The notes beneath the pieces were generated by a model, which saw only the letters and a list, made by a program, of their open reading frames with translations, ran no database searches and was not told where the DNA came from. A stretch of DNA of 10,978 nucleotides, from the NCBI GenBank assembly GCA_015485015.1, contig WFUK01000134.1, positions 1-10,978 on the forward strand, written 5' to 3'. Origin of the DNA: Paracoccaceae bacterium. Its GTDB lineage: Bacteria; Pseudomonadota; Alphaproteobacteria; Rhodobacterales; Rhodobacteraceae. A program made the translations under genes and the position numbers. Below are positions 1-6,660 of the stretch, one piece after another; the first letter of the stretch is position 1, and the number at the start of each line of letters is the position of its first letter.

Positions 1-456
1 AATATGCTTGAGCTGGGCGGCGGCGATGATAATGCCGGAAGCGGTGATAAAGCCGGAAATCACCGGATGCGACAGGAAATTCGCCAAAAACCCGAGCCGC
101 AAAAACCCCATAGCCAGCAGCATCAGCCCCGAAAGAAAGGCCAGCGCAATCGCCGCGCCCAGATATTCGGGGGTGCCTTGGGCCGCAAGATCCCCCACCG
201 CCGCCGCTGTCATTAATGACGCCACGGCAACCGGACCAACCGCCAGCGCGCGGGAGGAGCCAAAGATGGCATAAATCACCAAGGGCGCGATGGAGGCATA
301 TAGCCCGACCTCGGGCGGCAGCCCCGCCAGCAGCGCATAGGCCAGTGATTGCGGGATCAGCATGATGGTGACGATCACCGCCGCTATAAGGTCTTGGCTC
401 AAGGTTTCGCGGGTGTAATCGCGGGACCAGTCCAGAATGGGGAAAAACCGTTTCAT
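1..456 (-). CDS. SulP family inorganic anion transporter, N-terminal part (cut by window edge)
   Basis: The first 152 codons of an inner-membrane SulP (SLC26-like) anion transporter are present; the C-terminal part, normally including a cytoplasmic STAS domain, lies outside the window. The start MKRFFPILDW is preceded by AGGAG at six bases. Residues 23-70 carry the SulP N-terminal signature: IMLIPQSLAYALLAGLPP followed by GLYASIAPLVIYAIFGSSR and LAVGPVAVASLM. Several hydrophobic helices follow, with a conserved FLSHPVISGF stretch near residue 130. SulP proteins move sulfate, bicarbonate or other anions; the substrate cannot be read from sequence. It sits 53 bases after the DUF442 gene on the same strand, so it is probably the last visible gene of the persulfide operon. 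There it could handle the sulfite or sulfate formed (inference). The family call is secure; substrate and direction of transport are not. Confidence 0.9.
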   Translation of the reverse strand, partial: MKRFFPILDWSRDYTRETLSQDLIAAVIVTIMLIPQSLAYALLAGLPPEVGLYASIAPLVIYAIFGSSRALAVGPVAVASLMTAAAVGDLAAQGTPEYLGAAIALAFLSGLMLLAMGFLRLGFLANFLSHPVISGFITASGIIIAAAQLKHI

Positions 457-509
457 CACCGGCTCCTGAATTGAAAAGGGAGCGTCTCCGCCCCCCTGAA
501 TATCGGTGT

Positions 510-884
510 TTAACTCCGTGTGGATTTCCAGAGCATGGTGCAGCGGTTGCCCGAGCGGCAATAGGCAAACACCTTGCCATTATCCCCGTTGGTCACGGCT
601 TTGAAATCGCTTAAGGTCTTTTCCGATAGGGAGCGGCCCATTGGCACGTAATGAAACTTCATACCCGCCTTTTCCACCGCCCGCTTGATCTGGGCGGCGG
701 CGGGCTGGCCGGGGGCCTCGTTATCGGGGCGATTGCACATCACCGTATCAAAACCGGCGGCTTTGATATCGGCAACATCTGCCACCGAAATCTGACCGGT
801 GACGGTATAATTCGGGTCCAGCTCGGTGATACGCATACCACCGACTTGCTGGATGTTTTTGGGCTTGAACAGATTAAAGAGCAT
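510..884 (-). CDS. TIGR01244 / DUF442 sulfurtransferase-like protein (N-terminal half of Blh)
   Basis: This is a 124-aa cytoplasmic protein of the DUF442/TIGR01244 family, which has a tyrosine-phosphatase/rhodanese-like fold. Seen here: the family opening ITELDPNYTVTGQISVADV (about residues 19-37), then AGFDTVMCNRPDNEAPGQP, and the active-site P-loop CRSGNR near residue 109 with the conserved cysteine and arginine. In the Blh protein of Agrobacterium and Xylella this domain is fused to an ETHE1-type persulfide dioxygenase and acts as a sulfurtransferase. Here it is a separate gene whose start overlaps the dioxygenase stop by 11 bases, so the two are translationally coupled. A weak GAAGG lies upstream of the chosen start. 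Met17 (MRITEL, near 836) would match the usual family N-terminus better and is a possible alternative start. Family is certain, exact reaction moderately so. Confidence 0.87.
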   Translation of the reverse strand: MLFNLFKPKNIQQVGGMRITELDPNYTVTGQISVADVADIKAAGFDTVMCNRPDNEAPGQPAAAQIKRAVEKAGMKFHYVPMGRSLSEKTLSDFKAVTNGDNGKVFAYCRSGNRCTMLWKSTRS

Positions 885-1737
885 TGACCGGAACCTTCAA
901 ATAGACTTGCCCGTTATCTTCGGCCTCGGGCATTTGGCCAGCGCGCATGTTAACCTGAATAGATGGCACAATCAACTTGGGCAATGAAAGCTCTCCGTCG
1001 CGTTTGGTGCGCATGGCAATGAAATCCTCTTTGTCTTTATCCGCCGCCACATGCACGTTTTTCGCCTTTTGCTCGCCCACCGTGGTTTCCCACGCAAATT
1101 CATCCCGCCCGGGGGCTTTATAATCATGGCCGACAAAGATTCTGGTCTCGTCGGGCAGGCTCAGGATCTTCTGGATCGAGCTATAGAGCGTTTCGGCTGA
1201 GCCGCCCGGAAAATCGCAGCGCGCGGTGCCGAAATCGGGCATAAACATGGTATCACCAACAAAGGCGCTATCTTCCACCACATAGGTCAGGCACGCAGGG
1301 GTGTGGCCGGGCGTATGCATCACATTCACCGAAAGATCGCCGATTTTGAAGCTGTCGCCCTCCTGGAACAGCTTGTCAAATTGCGAGCCATCGCGCTGGA
1401 ATCTGGTGCCTTCGTTGAAGATTTTGCCAAAAACATTCTGCACCACGGAAATCTTTTCACCAATGCCGATCTTGCCGCCCACCTGCTCCTGAATATAGGG
1501 CGCGGCGGAAAGATGGTCGGCATGCACATGGCTTTCCAGCAACCATTCCGGCTGCAACCCTTCGGATTTTACATAATCAACGATTTTATCAGCGAATTTG
1601 GTATCGGTGCGACCGCTGGAATAATCAAAATCCAGCACGGAATCAATGATCGCGCATTTCTGGCTGTTCGGGTCTTTGACCACATAAGAAACGGTGTTGG
1701 TTGTGTCGTCAAAAAAGGCTTTTACTTCGGGGGTCAT
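874..1737 (-). CDS. ETHE1/Blh-type persulfide dioxygenase (MBL-fold metallo-hydrolase)
   Basis: This 287-aa protein has the metallo-beta-lactamase fold of the ETHE1 persulfide dioxygenases, which oxidise glutathione persulfide with O2 to sulfite and glutathione at a mononuclear iron. Seen: the metal motif HVHADH (about residue 70 from the chosen start), HTPGHTPACLTY carrying the next histidine, FVGDTMFMPDFGTARCDFPGGSA with the bridging aspartate, and VGHDYKAPGR with the last histidine. The DFGTARCDFPGGSA stretch is typical of the Blh branch. The start at 1737 (MTPEVKAFF) is preceded by AGGAG at seven bases. An in-frame ATG ten codons upstream at 1767 has no such site and would place the SD inside the gene. 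It is the first gene of the set dioxygenase - DUF442 - SulP. No ArsR-type sensor gene (BigR/SqrR) is adjacent, so the regulator must be encoded elsewhere if present. Confidence 0.88.
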   Translation of the reverse strand: MTPEVKAFFDDTTNTVSYVVKDPNSQKCAIIDSVLDFDYSSGRTDTKFADKIVDYVKSEGLQPEWLLESHVHADHLSAAPYIQEQVGGKIGIGEKISVVQNVFGKIFNEGTRFQRDGSQFDKLFQEGDSFKIGDLSVNVMHTPGHTPACLTYVVEDSAFVGDTMFMPDFGTARCDFPGGSAETLYSSIQKILSLPDETRIFVGHDYKAPGRDEFAWETTVGEQKAKNVHVAADKDKEDFIAMRTKRDGELSLPKLIVPSIQVNMRAGQMPEAEDNGQVYLKVPVNAL

Positions 1738-1794
1738 GGTTTCGCTCCTGAATTTCTGTTTGACCATAAATAAGGTGCGAAAAACATATTACAA

Positions 1795-1835
1795 GATTTG
1801 CATGTGAAGTTTTTTACTCAGGTATAGGATTTGCA
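1795..1835. repeat. Direct repeat GATTTGCA x2 in the leader of the persulfide dioxygenase operon
   Basis: GATTTGCA occurs at 1795-1802 and again at 1828-1835, start to start 33 bases (about three helical turns), in the same orientation. Together with AT-rich sequence including TAATAT on the minus strand, it fills the 132-base gap between the 64-aa gene and the dioxygenase start. The gap otherwise holds only a weak 5-bp stem (CGAGG 1836-1840 with CCTCG 1856-1860) without a T-tract. The pair could be operator half-sites for the operon's regulator; it matches no operator I know. This is inference from position and spacing only. Confidence 0.3.
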
Positions 1836-1869
1836 CGAGGATGCGTTGCAGTCTGCCTCGCCGCCCCTG

Positions 1870-2064
1870 TTATTTGGGCAGGTTCAGCGCCGCCTCCAGC
1901 CGCGCTTCGAGCCGGGTAATATCGTCAGGCACCGGCAGACCCTGCGCGCGAAACCCCGCAATTTCCTCGCGCAGTTCCTCTTGCAGTTCGTGCAGATCTT
2001 CGGGTTGGTGGGTGGCTTCGTCCAGTATCATCAAAAGCCGGACTTTCAGATTTTCAAAGGCCAT
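1870..2064 (-). CDS. Small conserved-type protein of unknown function (64 aa), coupled to DksA-like gene
   Basis: I do not recognise a named family. The 64-aa product is acidic, soluble and almost entirely predicted helical: MAFENLKVRLLMILDEA, a Glu/Leu-rich middle (HELQEELREEIAGF), then GLPVPDDITRLEARLEAAL, suggesting a short helical hairpin or coiled coil. The start at 2064 is chosen because a strong AAAGGAG stands eight bases before it, immediately after the stop of the DksA-like gene. A longer reading from 2160 would run backwards into that gene's zinc-finger codons and has no SD. The 11-base gap and shared SD/stop region make it an operon partner of the DksA-like regulator. It could be an accessory or interaction partner (inference). 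No membrane segment, no cysteine and no catalytic motif is visible. Confidence 0.72.
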   Translation of the reverse strand: MAFENLKVRLLMILDEATHQPEDLHELQEELREEIAGFRAQGLPVPDDITRLEARLEAALNLPK

Positions 2065-2075
2065 TACAGGCTCCT

Positions 2076-2393
2076 TTAGCTGGCGCAATTCGCGCAATAC
2101 GGGGTGTAGGCCAGAGTATCCAGCCGTTCTTCGGAGATGGGGTCGCCGCATTTTACGCATATACCGTATTCGCCAGCTACGATGCGCTCCAGCGCGGCGA
2201 CGATCATGGCCTTTTCTCGCTCGGCGCTATGGCCGACCTCCTCCAGCACTTCGTCATCTTCGCGCTCCTGTGCGGCATCTTCCCAGTCTTTGGGCATGGG
2301 GTCATCCAGCGCATCTTCCACCTTTAGCAGGCGCTCGTTCATCTGGTTGAGCTTCTCTAGCAGCTTGGCCTTGCGGGCCGCGATATCCAACAT
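2076..2393 (-). CDS. TraR/DksA family C4 zinc-finger transcription regulator
   Basis: This 105-aa protein resembles DksA/TraR, which bind the RNA polymerase secondary channel and alter initiation, often together with ppGpp. From the N-terminus: a coiled-coil region (about residues 5-70) whose tip carries D36-W-E-D39-A-A41, matching the DxxDxA tip motif of functional DksA. A C4 zinc finger follows with C79, C82, C100 and C103 in CVKCGDPISEERL...YTPYCANC. It is shorter than E. coli DksA (151 aa) and so belongs to the short DksA-like group common in alphaproteobacteria. The start at 2393 (MLDIAARK) has AAAGGAG upstream; the longer in-frame ATG at 2456 would lie inside a palindromic site and lacks an SD. 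The gene is followed by the 64-aa partner. An FNR-type palindrome upstream suggests oxygen or NO control (inference). Confidence 0.88.
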   Translation of the reverse strand: MLDIAARKAKLLEKLNQMNERLLKVEDALDDPMPKDWEDAAQEREDDEVLEEVGHSAEREKAMIVAALERIVAGEYGICVKCGDPISEERLDTLAYTPYCANCAS

Positions 2394-2414
2394 GTCAATT
2401 CTCCTTTCGTCGCC

Positions 2415-2456
2415 ATTCTTGCGCCAAAGGCTACGCTTTGCTTTGACCTGCGTCAA
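2415..2456 (-). promoter_or_regulatory. Candidate FNR/CRP-type box with class II promoter for the DksA-like gene
   Basis: Positions 2443-2456 read TTGACCTGCGTCAA, a perfect inverted repeat TTGAC-N4-GTCAA (TTTGAC/GTCAAA with flanks) that fits the FNR/FnrL/Dnr site class (TTGAT-N4-ATCAA). On the minus strand an AAGAAT hexamer at 2420-2415 could be a -10. The implied start near 2408 places the palindrome centre at about -41.5, the classic class II activation position. The gene's ATG follows about 15 bases later. Sequence and geometry are seen; the identity of the regulator is inferred. Confidence 0.5.
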
Positions 2457-2476
2457 ACTGGCCGATTGGAAAACAC

Positions 2477-3280
2477 CTAAGCGATTAGCGCCTTGGTGAG
2501 CGCGCTGTTTTTATCGGCCATATCGCCAATAACGCTGAAATGGTGGTGGCCCTTGGCATGCACACAGCCGGTATTGGCAAATGCCCCGCGCCAGATATTG
2601 CCCAGAAGATTGTTTTGTCGACGAAATTCCGGCCGCTCATTTTCACCAACCCAAGCCAGCAATTCCACCCCTGCGCGCGGGGTTTTCAGGGCGGGGCTTT
2701 CGGCGGCGGCAGAAACCATATCGAGCTGTAGCGCCTCGTTCAGCCCTGTGCGGATAAGCGGGCGCAGATCATGCACCCCCGAAATGCTGACATAGCGCCG
2801 AACCCGGTCCGCCACGGGCAGGGCGATATCATCACAAGCCATGCGCGCCGTTAGATGCCCGCCGGCGGAATGGCCGCAGATGATTATTTCGCCCGCAACC
2901 CGCGCGCCAATCGCCCCGATGGCTTGCACCATGCTTTGGGTGATCTCGGCAATGCTGACTTCGGGGCAGAGCCGATATCCGGGCATGGCCACCGCCCAGC
3001 CTTGGGCCAGCGGGCCGGCCGAAAGGTGCGACCACAGCGTATGATCGAGGCTTTGCCAATAGCCGCCATGGATAAAGACCAGCACGCCTTTGGGCGGGCC
3101 ATCCGGCAAAAACAGATCAAAAACCTCGCGTGGATGCGCGCCGTAGCTTGCACCGATTTCGCGGCGGGCCTCGGGCAGCCCTTCGCGATAGGTGGTCGAT
3201 TTCACCTTCCACATCCCGAGATACGCATCTCCACCAGAGATGTATTTCCCGTTTTGATAGGCGTCATCCCAATCGGTCAT
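2477..3280 (-). CDS. Alpha/beta hydrolase, kynurenine formamidase (arylformamidase)-like
   Basis: This 267-aa cytoplasmic alpha/beta hydrolase resembles the AFMID-type arylformamidases/carboxylesterases. Seen: the oxyanion-hole motif HGGYW at residues 71-75, the nucleophile elbow GHSAGG with Ser138, and a C-terminal histidine in KGHHHFSVI (245-247). The usual acid position in a GEHDSPEF-type motif reads GENERPEFRRQ here (about 212-222), so Glu215 may replace the catalytic Asp. The N-terminal Y-x-R-x-G...FDLFLPDGPPKGVLVFIHGGYW layout is typical. The ATG overlaps the livM stop (ATGA), so it is the last, translationally coupled gene of the ABC importer operon. This suggests it hydrolyses an imported N-formyl, amide or ester compound or its metabolite (inference). 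Substrate is not determinable; true kynurenine formamidase activity is only one possibility, and no kyn pathway genes are nearby. Confidence 0.8.
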   Translation of the reverse strand: MTDWDDAYQNGKYISGGDAYLGMWKVKSTTYREGLPEARREIGASYGAHPREVFDLFLPDGPPKGVLVFIHGGYWQSLDHTLWSHLSAGPLAQGWAVAMPGYRLCPEVSIAEITQSMVQAIGAIGARVAGEIIICGHSAGGHLTARMACDDIALPVADRVRRYVSISGVHDLRPLIRTGLNEALQLDMVSAAAESPALKTPRAGVELLAWVGENERPEFRRQNNLLGNIWRGAFANTGCVHAKGHHHFSVIGDMADKNSALTKALIA

Positions 3281-4566
3281 TTTTCCGGTATCAGCCCCCG
3301 TGGGCTAAAGCGCAGCACGATCAGCAGGATCGCCCCCATCAGGAACAGCCGCAAATGCGCCGCTGAATCCATCAGGTTAATGCGCAGCGGGCTTTCAGGG
3401 TCCATGCCCGAGGTCACCAGCTCCATCACAATCGGGCCAAAGCGCTCGGCCTCGATCCAGACAAACCAGATCAGGAAACCGCCAAGGATGCTGCCCCAGT
3501 TATTGCCCGAGCCGCCGACAATCACCATCACCCAGATCAGAAAGGTAAAGCGCAGCGGATTATAGGTGCCGGGGGTGAATTGCGCATCCATGGTGGTGAG
3601 CATCGCCCCCGCAATACCGACCACAGCCGAGCCGATGATGAAGGTTTGCAAATGCCGCCGCGTCACGTCTTTGCCCATGGCCTGGGCGGCGTCGCGGTTA
3701 TCCCGAATGGCGCGCATCATCCGGCCCCACGGGGATTTCAGCGCCTTTTCCGAAAGCCACAGGATCAGCAGCAGCACAATGGTAAACAGCACCGCGTAGG
3801 AGAGCTTCACGAAAATGCCCGAAGCGGGGATCACATCGGTGTTAAACCACGCCGCGAGGTCTTGAAACCACGGCGCGTTTTGCAGCTCGATCGCGGTTGG
3901 CACGGCGGGTTGCAAGGTCGAGACGTTCTTCACGCCGCGCGTGAGCCAATCTTCGTTTTTCAGCACTGCGATGATGATTTCCGAAATCCCCAGCGTGGCG
4001 ATGGCCAGATAATCCGAGCGCAGGCCAAGGGCGACTTTGCCCACCACCCAAGCGCCACCAGCGGCAAAAAGCCCGCCAACCGCCCAGGAGAATATAATCG
4101 GCAAGCCAAGCCCGCCCAGAAATCCGGTTTTGGCCGGGTCGATGGACTCAATCGCTTCCACGGCGGGGTCATAGACCAGACGAATGGCAAAGAATCCGCC
4201 GATCACGGCGATAATGGTGGCATAGCGCCGAAGCTGGCCGCTGGTTTTGCGGCGGATCAAAACGATCAGGCCGATCACGGCGAGCAGGGCCACGCCCGAG
4301 GCAAGGATGCCGACACCGCCAGCGGCCCATGCCTCTGGCACGGGGGCTGCGTTCACCAAAACGGCCGCCGCGCCACCAAGGGCGGCAAAGCCCATGATGC
4401 CGACATTAAAAATGCCCGCATAGCCCCATTGGATATTTACCCCCAGCGCCATGACCGCCGAAATCAGGCAAAGATTGAGGATGGTCAGCGAGAAAGCCCA
4501 GCTCTGGTATTCACCGGCGGCCACCAGGGCCAGCCCCATAAGGGCAAAGAGAATTACGTTCTTCAT
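3277..4566 (-). CDS. livM: Branched-chain amino acid-type ABC transporter permease LivM
   Basis: This 429-aa inner-membrane permease is of the LivM family, one half of the transport channel of a HAAT importer. Hydrophobic helices run throughout. The family stretch VNIQWGYAGIFNVGIMGFAALGG lies near residues 44-66, LGLRSDYLAIATLGISEII in the middle, and the cytoplasmic coupling (EAA-like) loop SPWGRMMRAIRDNRDAAQAMG towards the C-terminus, followed by LIWVMVIVGGSGNNWGSILGG. The length fits the longer LivM proteins (E. coli about 425). The start overlaps the livH stop by four bases (ATGA) and has AAGGGGA as SD; its stop overlaps the hydrolase start in the same way. An extracytoplasmic stretch (LQPAVPTAIELQNAPWFQDLAAW) between helices is specific in character and could face the binding protein. 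Confidence 0.93.
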   Translation of the reverse strand: MKNVILFALMGLALVAAGEYQSWAFSLTILNLCLISAVMALGVNIQWGYAGIFNVGIMGFAALGGAAAVLVNAAPVPEAWAAGGVGILASGVALLAVIGLIVLIRRKTSGQLRRYATIIAVIGGFFAIRLVYDPAVEAIESIDPAKTGFLGGLGLPIIFSWAVGGLFAAGGAWVVGKVALGLRSDYLAIATLGISEIIIAVLKNEDWLTRGVKNVSTLQPAVPTAIELQNAPWFQDLAAWFNTDVIPASGIFVKLSYAVLFTIVLLLILWLSEKALKSPWGRMMRAIRDNRDAAQAMGKDVTRRHLQTFIIGSAVVGIAGAMLTTMDAQFTPGTYNPLRFTFLIWVMVIVGGSGNNWGSILGGFLIWFVWIEAERFGPIVMELVTSGMDPESPLRINLMDSAAHLRLFLMGAILLIVLRFSPRGLIPEK

Positions 4567-5576
4567 AGCACTTTCCCCTTGAAAATACCGGTTGGCCTGA
4601 CGAGCAACACCAAGACCAAAATCACAAAACTGACGGCGAATTTATAATCGGTGGAGAGCAGCTGCAATAGCCCCTCCGGCACCCAGCCATCCGGCCCGAT
4701 ATAGCCGACAAACCGCTTATAGGCATAGGTAAAGCCCATTTCGGAAAAGGCGATGATAAAGCCGCCCGCCACCGCGCCAAGCGGATTGCCGATGCCTCCG
4801 ACAATCGCCGCCGCAAAGATCGGTAGCAAAAGCTGGAAATAGGTGAAGGGCTTGAAGGATTTATCAAGGCCATAAAGCGTGCCTGCGATGGTCGCCAGCG
4901 TGGCGGCAATGATCCATGCCACCATCACCACTTTATCGGGGTTGATGCCGGAAAGCAGGGCCAGATCCTCGTTATCGGCATAGGCGCGCATCGCTTTGCC
5001 CGTGCGGGATTTTTGCAAGAACCAAAACAACAACGCCACCACGATCAGGGCGACGACCACGGTAATGGCTTGGGTGGTGCGCAGGCTAATCCCCTCGGCC
5101 AGCCCTGTCATCTCTTTGAATTCGCGGGCTTTAATGATAAAACGCTCCCCATCGGCAAAGCGCTGCTCGCCGGGGCCAATCACCACGCGCACCACGCCGT
5201 TCATCACAAACATCACGCCCACGCTCGCCATCATGGTGACAATGCTGGCGGCCTTCACCTTGCGATAATAGCGATAAACCAAACGATCGGTGGCCAGCAC
5301 GAATAGCACGGTGCCGGCAATGCCGACGGGCAGGGCGAGCAGTGCTGTCGGCAGTGGCCCCGCCGAAATGCCCATGCTTTGGAACCACCATGTGGCCAGA
5401 ATGGTCAGCATGGCGCCAAAGGCCATGGTATCCCCATGGGCGAAGTTGGAAAAACGCAGGATGCTATAAATCAGCGTCACGCCAAGTGCCCCGAGCGCCA
5501 GCTGGCTGCCATAGGCAAGGCCGGGCACAAACACGTAATTCGACATCAGCGCGAGGGCGTTTAGAATGTCGGTCAT
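4563..5576 (-). CDS. livH: Branched-chain amino acid-type ABC transporter permease LivH
   Basis: This 337-aa inner-membrane permease partners LivM. Seen: the opening GLAYGSQLALGALGVTLIYSILRFSNFAHGD (about residues 19-49), which is the LivH signature, and a VTMMASVGVMFVMNGVVRVVIG helix. The cytoplasmic coupling loop KSRTGKAMRAYADNEDLALLSGI touches the ATPases, and PIFAAAIVGGIGNPLGAVAGG is near the C-terminal third. It is slightly longer than the usual 290-310 residues because of an extracytoplasmic loop around residues 135-165 (GEQRFADGERFIIKAREFKEM). GAGGAA stands five bases before the ATG, inside the end of the preceding small gene, and the ATG overlaps that gene's stop (ATGA). It therefore belongs to the same transcript and is translationally coupled. 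Confidence 0.94.
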   Translation of the reverse strand: MTDILNALALMSNYVFVPGLAYGSQLALGALGVTLIYSILRFSNFAHGDTMAFGAMLTILATWWFQSMGISAGPLPTALLALPVGIAGTVLFVLATDRLVYRYYRKVKAASIVTMMASVGVMFVMNGVVRVVIGPGEQRFADGERFIIKAREFKEMTGLAEGISLRTTQAITVVVALIVVALLFWFLQKSRTGKAMRAYADNEDLALLSGINPDKVVMVAWIIAATLATIAGTLYGLDKSFKPFTYFQLLLPIFAAAIVGGIGNPLGAVAGGFIIAFSEMGFTYAYKRFVGYIGPDGWVPEGLLQLLSTDYKFAVSFVILVLVLLVRPTGIFKGKVL

Positions 5577-5947
5577 TGGATTTCCTCACATGTTAACCGC
5601 AGTAATACCGGATTTCCGGTTCCGGTATCGCCCGGCAAAAATATAGAAAGCTCGCCATTGTGGAAAAGGGTTGCGAATATGTTGATATCGGCAGAGGTCA
5701 TCATAAACGAGGTGCTGGCTTCCAGCTCGTTTTTGGCCAATAGCGGGATTTCCACCTTTCCATAGATTTCAAATTCTGCGCGGACCAGATCTTCCGAAAT
5801 ATCGAGCTTGAGGATTTCGTCTTTGAAGGCGGTCTCGGTGCAGGGCGCAGGGTAATTCATACATTCCTCGGTCGGGTTGCATTGATATTGCTGTGCAAAA
5901 GCGGCTGGCGCGAGCCATAGGAAAGCCAGAGACCATAGATATCGCAT
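5573..5947 (-). CDS. Small secreted protein of unknown function embedded in the liv operon
   Basis: I do not recognise this 124-aa protein. It begins with a Sec signal peptide: MRYLW, a hydrophobic core (SLAFLWLAPAAF) and a cleavage site AFA-QQ after residue 18. The mature protein of about 106 residues has four cysteines (C23, C29, C36, C120), consistent with two periplasmic disulfides. The middle (LDISEDLVRAEFEIYGKVEIP) and end alternate hydrophobic and polar residues, suggesting a small beta-rich domain. It starts five bases after livF, with the GGGGGG run at the livF end as likely SD, and its stop overlaps the livH ATG. It is therefore made stoichiometrically with the importer, in an atypical place between an ATPase and a permease gene. 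A periplasmic accessory role in the transporter is an inference from position only. Confidence 0.8.
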   Translation of the reverse strand: MRYLWSLAFLWLAPAAFAQQYQCNPTEECMNYPAPCTETAFKDEILKLDISEDLVRAEFEIYGKVEIPLLAKNELEASTSFMMTSADINIFATLFHNGELSIFLPGDTGTGNPVLLRLTCEEIQ

Positions 5948-5952
5948 GCGCT

Positions 5953-6660
5953 TCAGCCCCCCAGAAATGATTTGCGGACCTCGGGATTGGCCAGCAAGGC
6001 CTCGCCCGTGTCGGTGAAACGATTGCGCCCCTGCACCAAAACATAGCCCTTATCGGCGATATTCAGCGCTTGGCGGGCATTTTGCTCGACCATCAAAATC
6101 GCGATTCCGGTTTTGGCGACCTCGATAATGCGGTCAAACAATTCGTCCATCACAATGGGAGATACCCCCGCCGTTGGCTCGTCAAGCATCAGCAATTTGG
6201 GCCGGGTCATCAGCGCGCGGCCCACGGCGACCTGCTGGCGCTGGCCGCCCGAAAGCTCGCCTGCGTGCTGCTTGCGCTTTTCCTTCAGGATCGGAAACAG
6301 CTCAAATACCTGCTCCATGGTGCCCGTAAAATCATCGTCGCGAATATAGGCCCCCATTTCGAGGTTTTCCTGCACCGTCATGCCGGTAAACACGTTGCTG
6401 GTTTGCGGCACAAACCCCATGCCTGCCTTCACCTTATCCTGCGGCGACATTTTGGTAATGTCCTGCCCGTCCAGCATCACCCGGCCCTTGCGCAGGTTCA
6501 GCATGCCAAAAATCGCCTTCATCGCGGTGGATTTCCCCGCGCCATTCGGCCCTACGATTACCGCGATCTCGCCTTTTTCCACCGCAATGGTGCAATCATG
6601 CAGAATGTCGGCCCCTTTGCCGTATCCGCCGGTCATATTCTCGCCAATGAGATAGCTCAT
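5953..6660 (-). CDS. livF: Branched-chain amino acid-type ABC transporter ATP-binding protein LivF
   Basis: This 235-aa cytoplasmic ATPase energises the importer as a heterodimer with LivG. All nucleotide-binding motifs are present: Walker A GPNGAGKS (37-44), Q-loop VPQT with Gln86, signature LSGGQRQ (136-142), Walker B LLMLDEP (156-162), and the H-loop in MVEQNARQAL, where the family has Gln/Asn-rich replacement of the usual His (typical of LivF). The size is normal. Its ATG overlaps the livG stop by four bases (ATGA). It is followed after five bases by the small secreted protein gene, which interrupts the usual ATPase-permease order. Confidence 0.94.
   Translation of the reverse strand: MSYLIGENMTGGYGKGADILHDCTIAVEKGEIAVIVGPNGAGKSTAMKAIFGMLNLRKGRVMLDGQDITKMSPQDKVKAGMGFVPQTSNVFTGMTVQENLEMGAYIRDDDFTGTMEQVFELFPILKEKRKQHAGELSGGQRQQVAVGRALMTRPKLLMLDEPTAGVSPIVMDELFDRIIEVAKTGIAILMVEQNARQALNIADKGYVLVQGRNRFTDTGEALLANPEVRKSFLGG

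Noticed and set aside
457..509. Small GGAG/CTCC stem before the SulP gene
   Set aside because: Four pairs with a three-base loop, no T-run long enough; not evidence for a terminator splitting the operon.
1738..1767. Ten-codon N-terminal extension of the persulfide dioxygenase (start at 1767)
   Set aside because: The AGGAG ribosome site lies between the two ATGs and favours the downstream one at 1737.
1836..1860. Possible terminator after the 64-aa gene (CGAGG/CCTCG)
   Set aside because: Only five pairs, a 15-base loop and no T-tract; too weak to call.
2855..3565. Plus-strand open frame of 236 codons opposite the hydrolase and livM
   Set aside because: Antisense shadow that crosses the hydrolase-livM junction; no recognisable motif.
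3580..4647. Long plus-strand open frame of 355 codons opposite livM
   Set aside because: It is the mirror of a convincing LivM gene; its translation is His/Gly/Arg-rich low-complexity with no domain and no SD.
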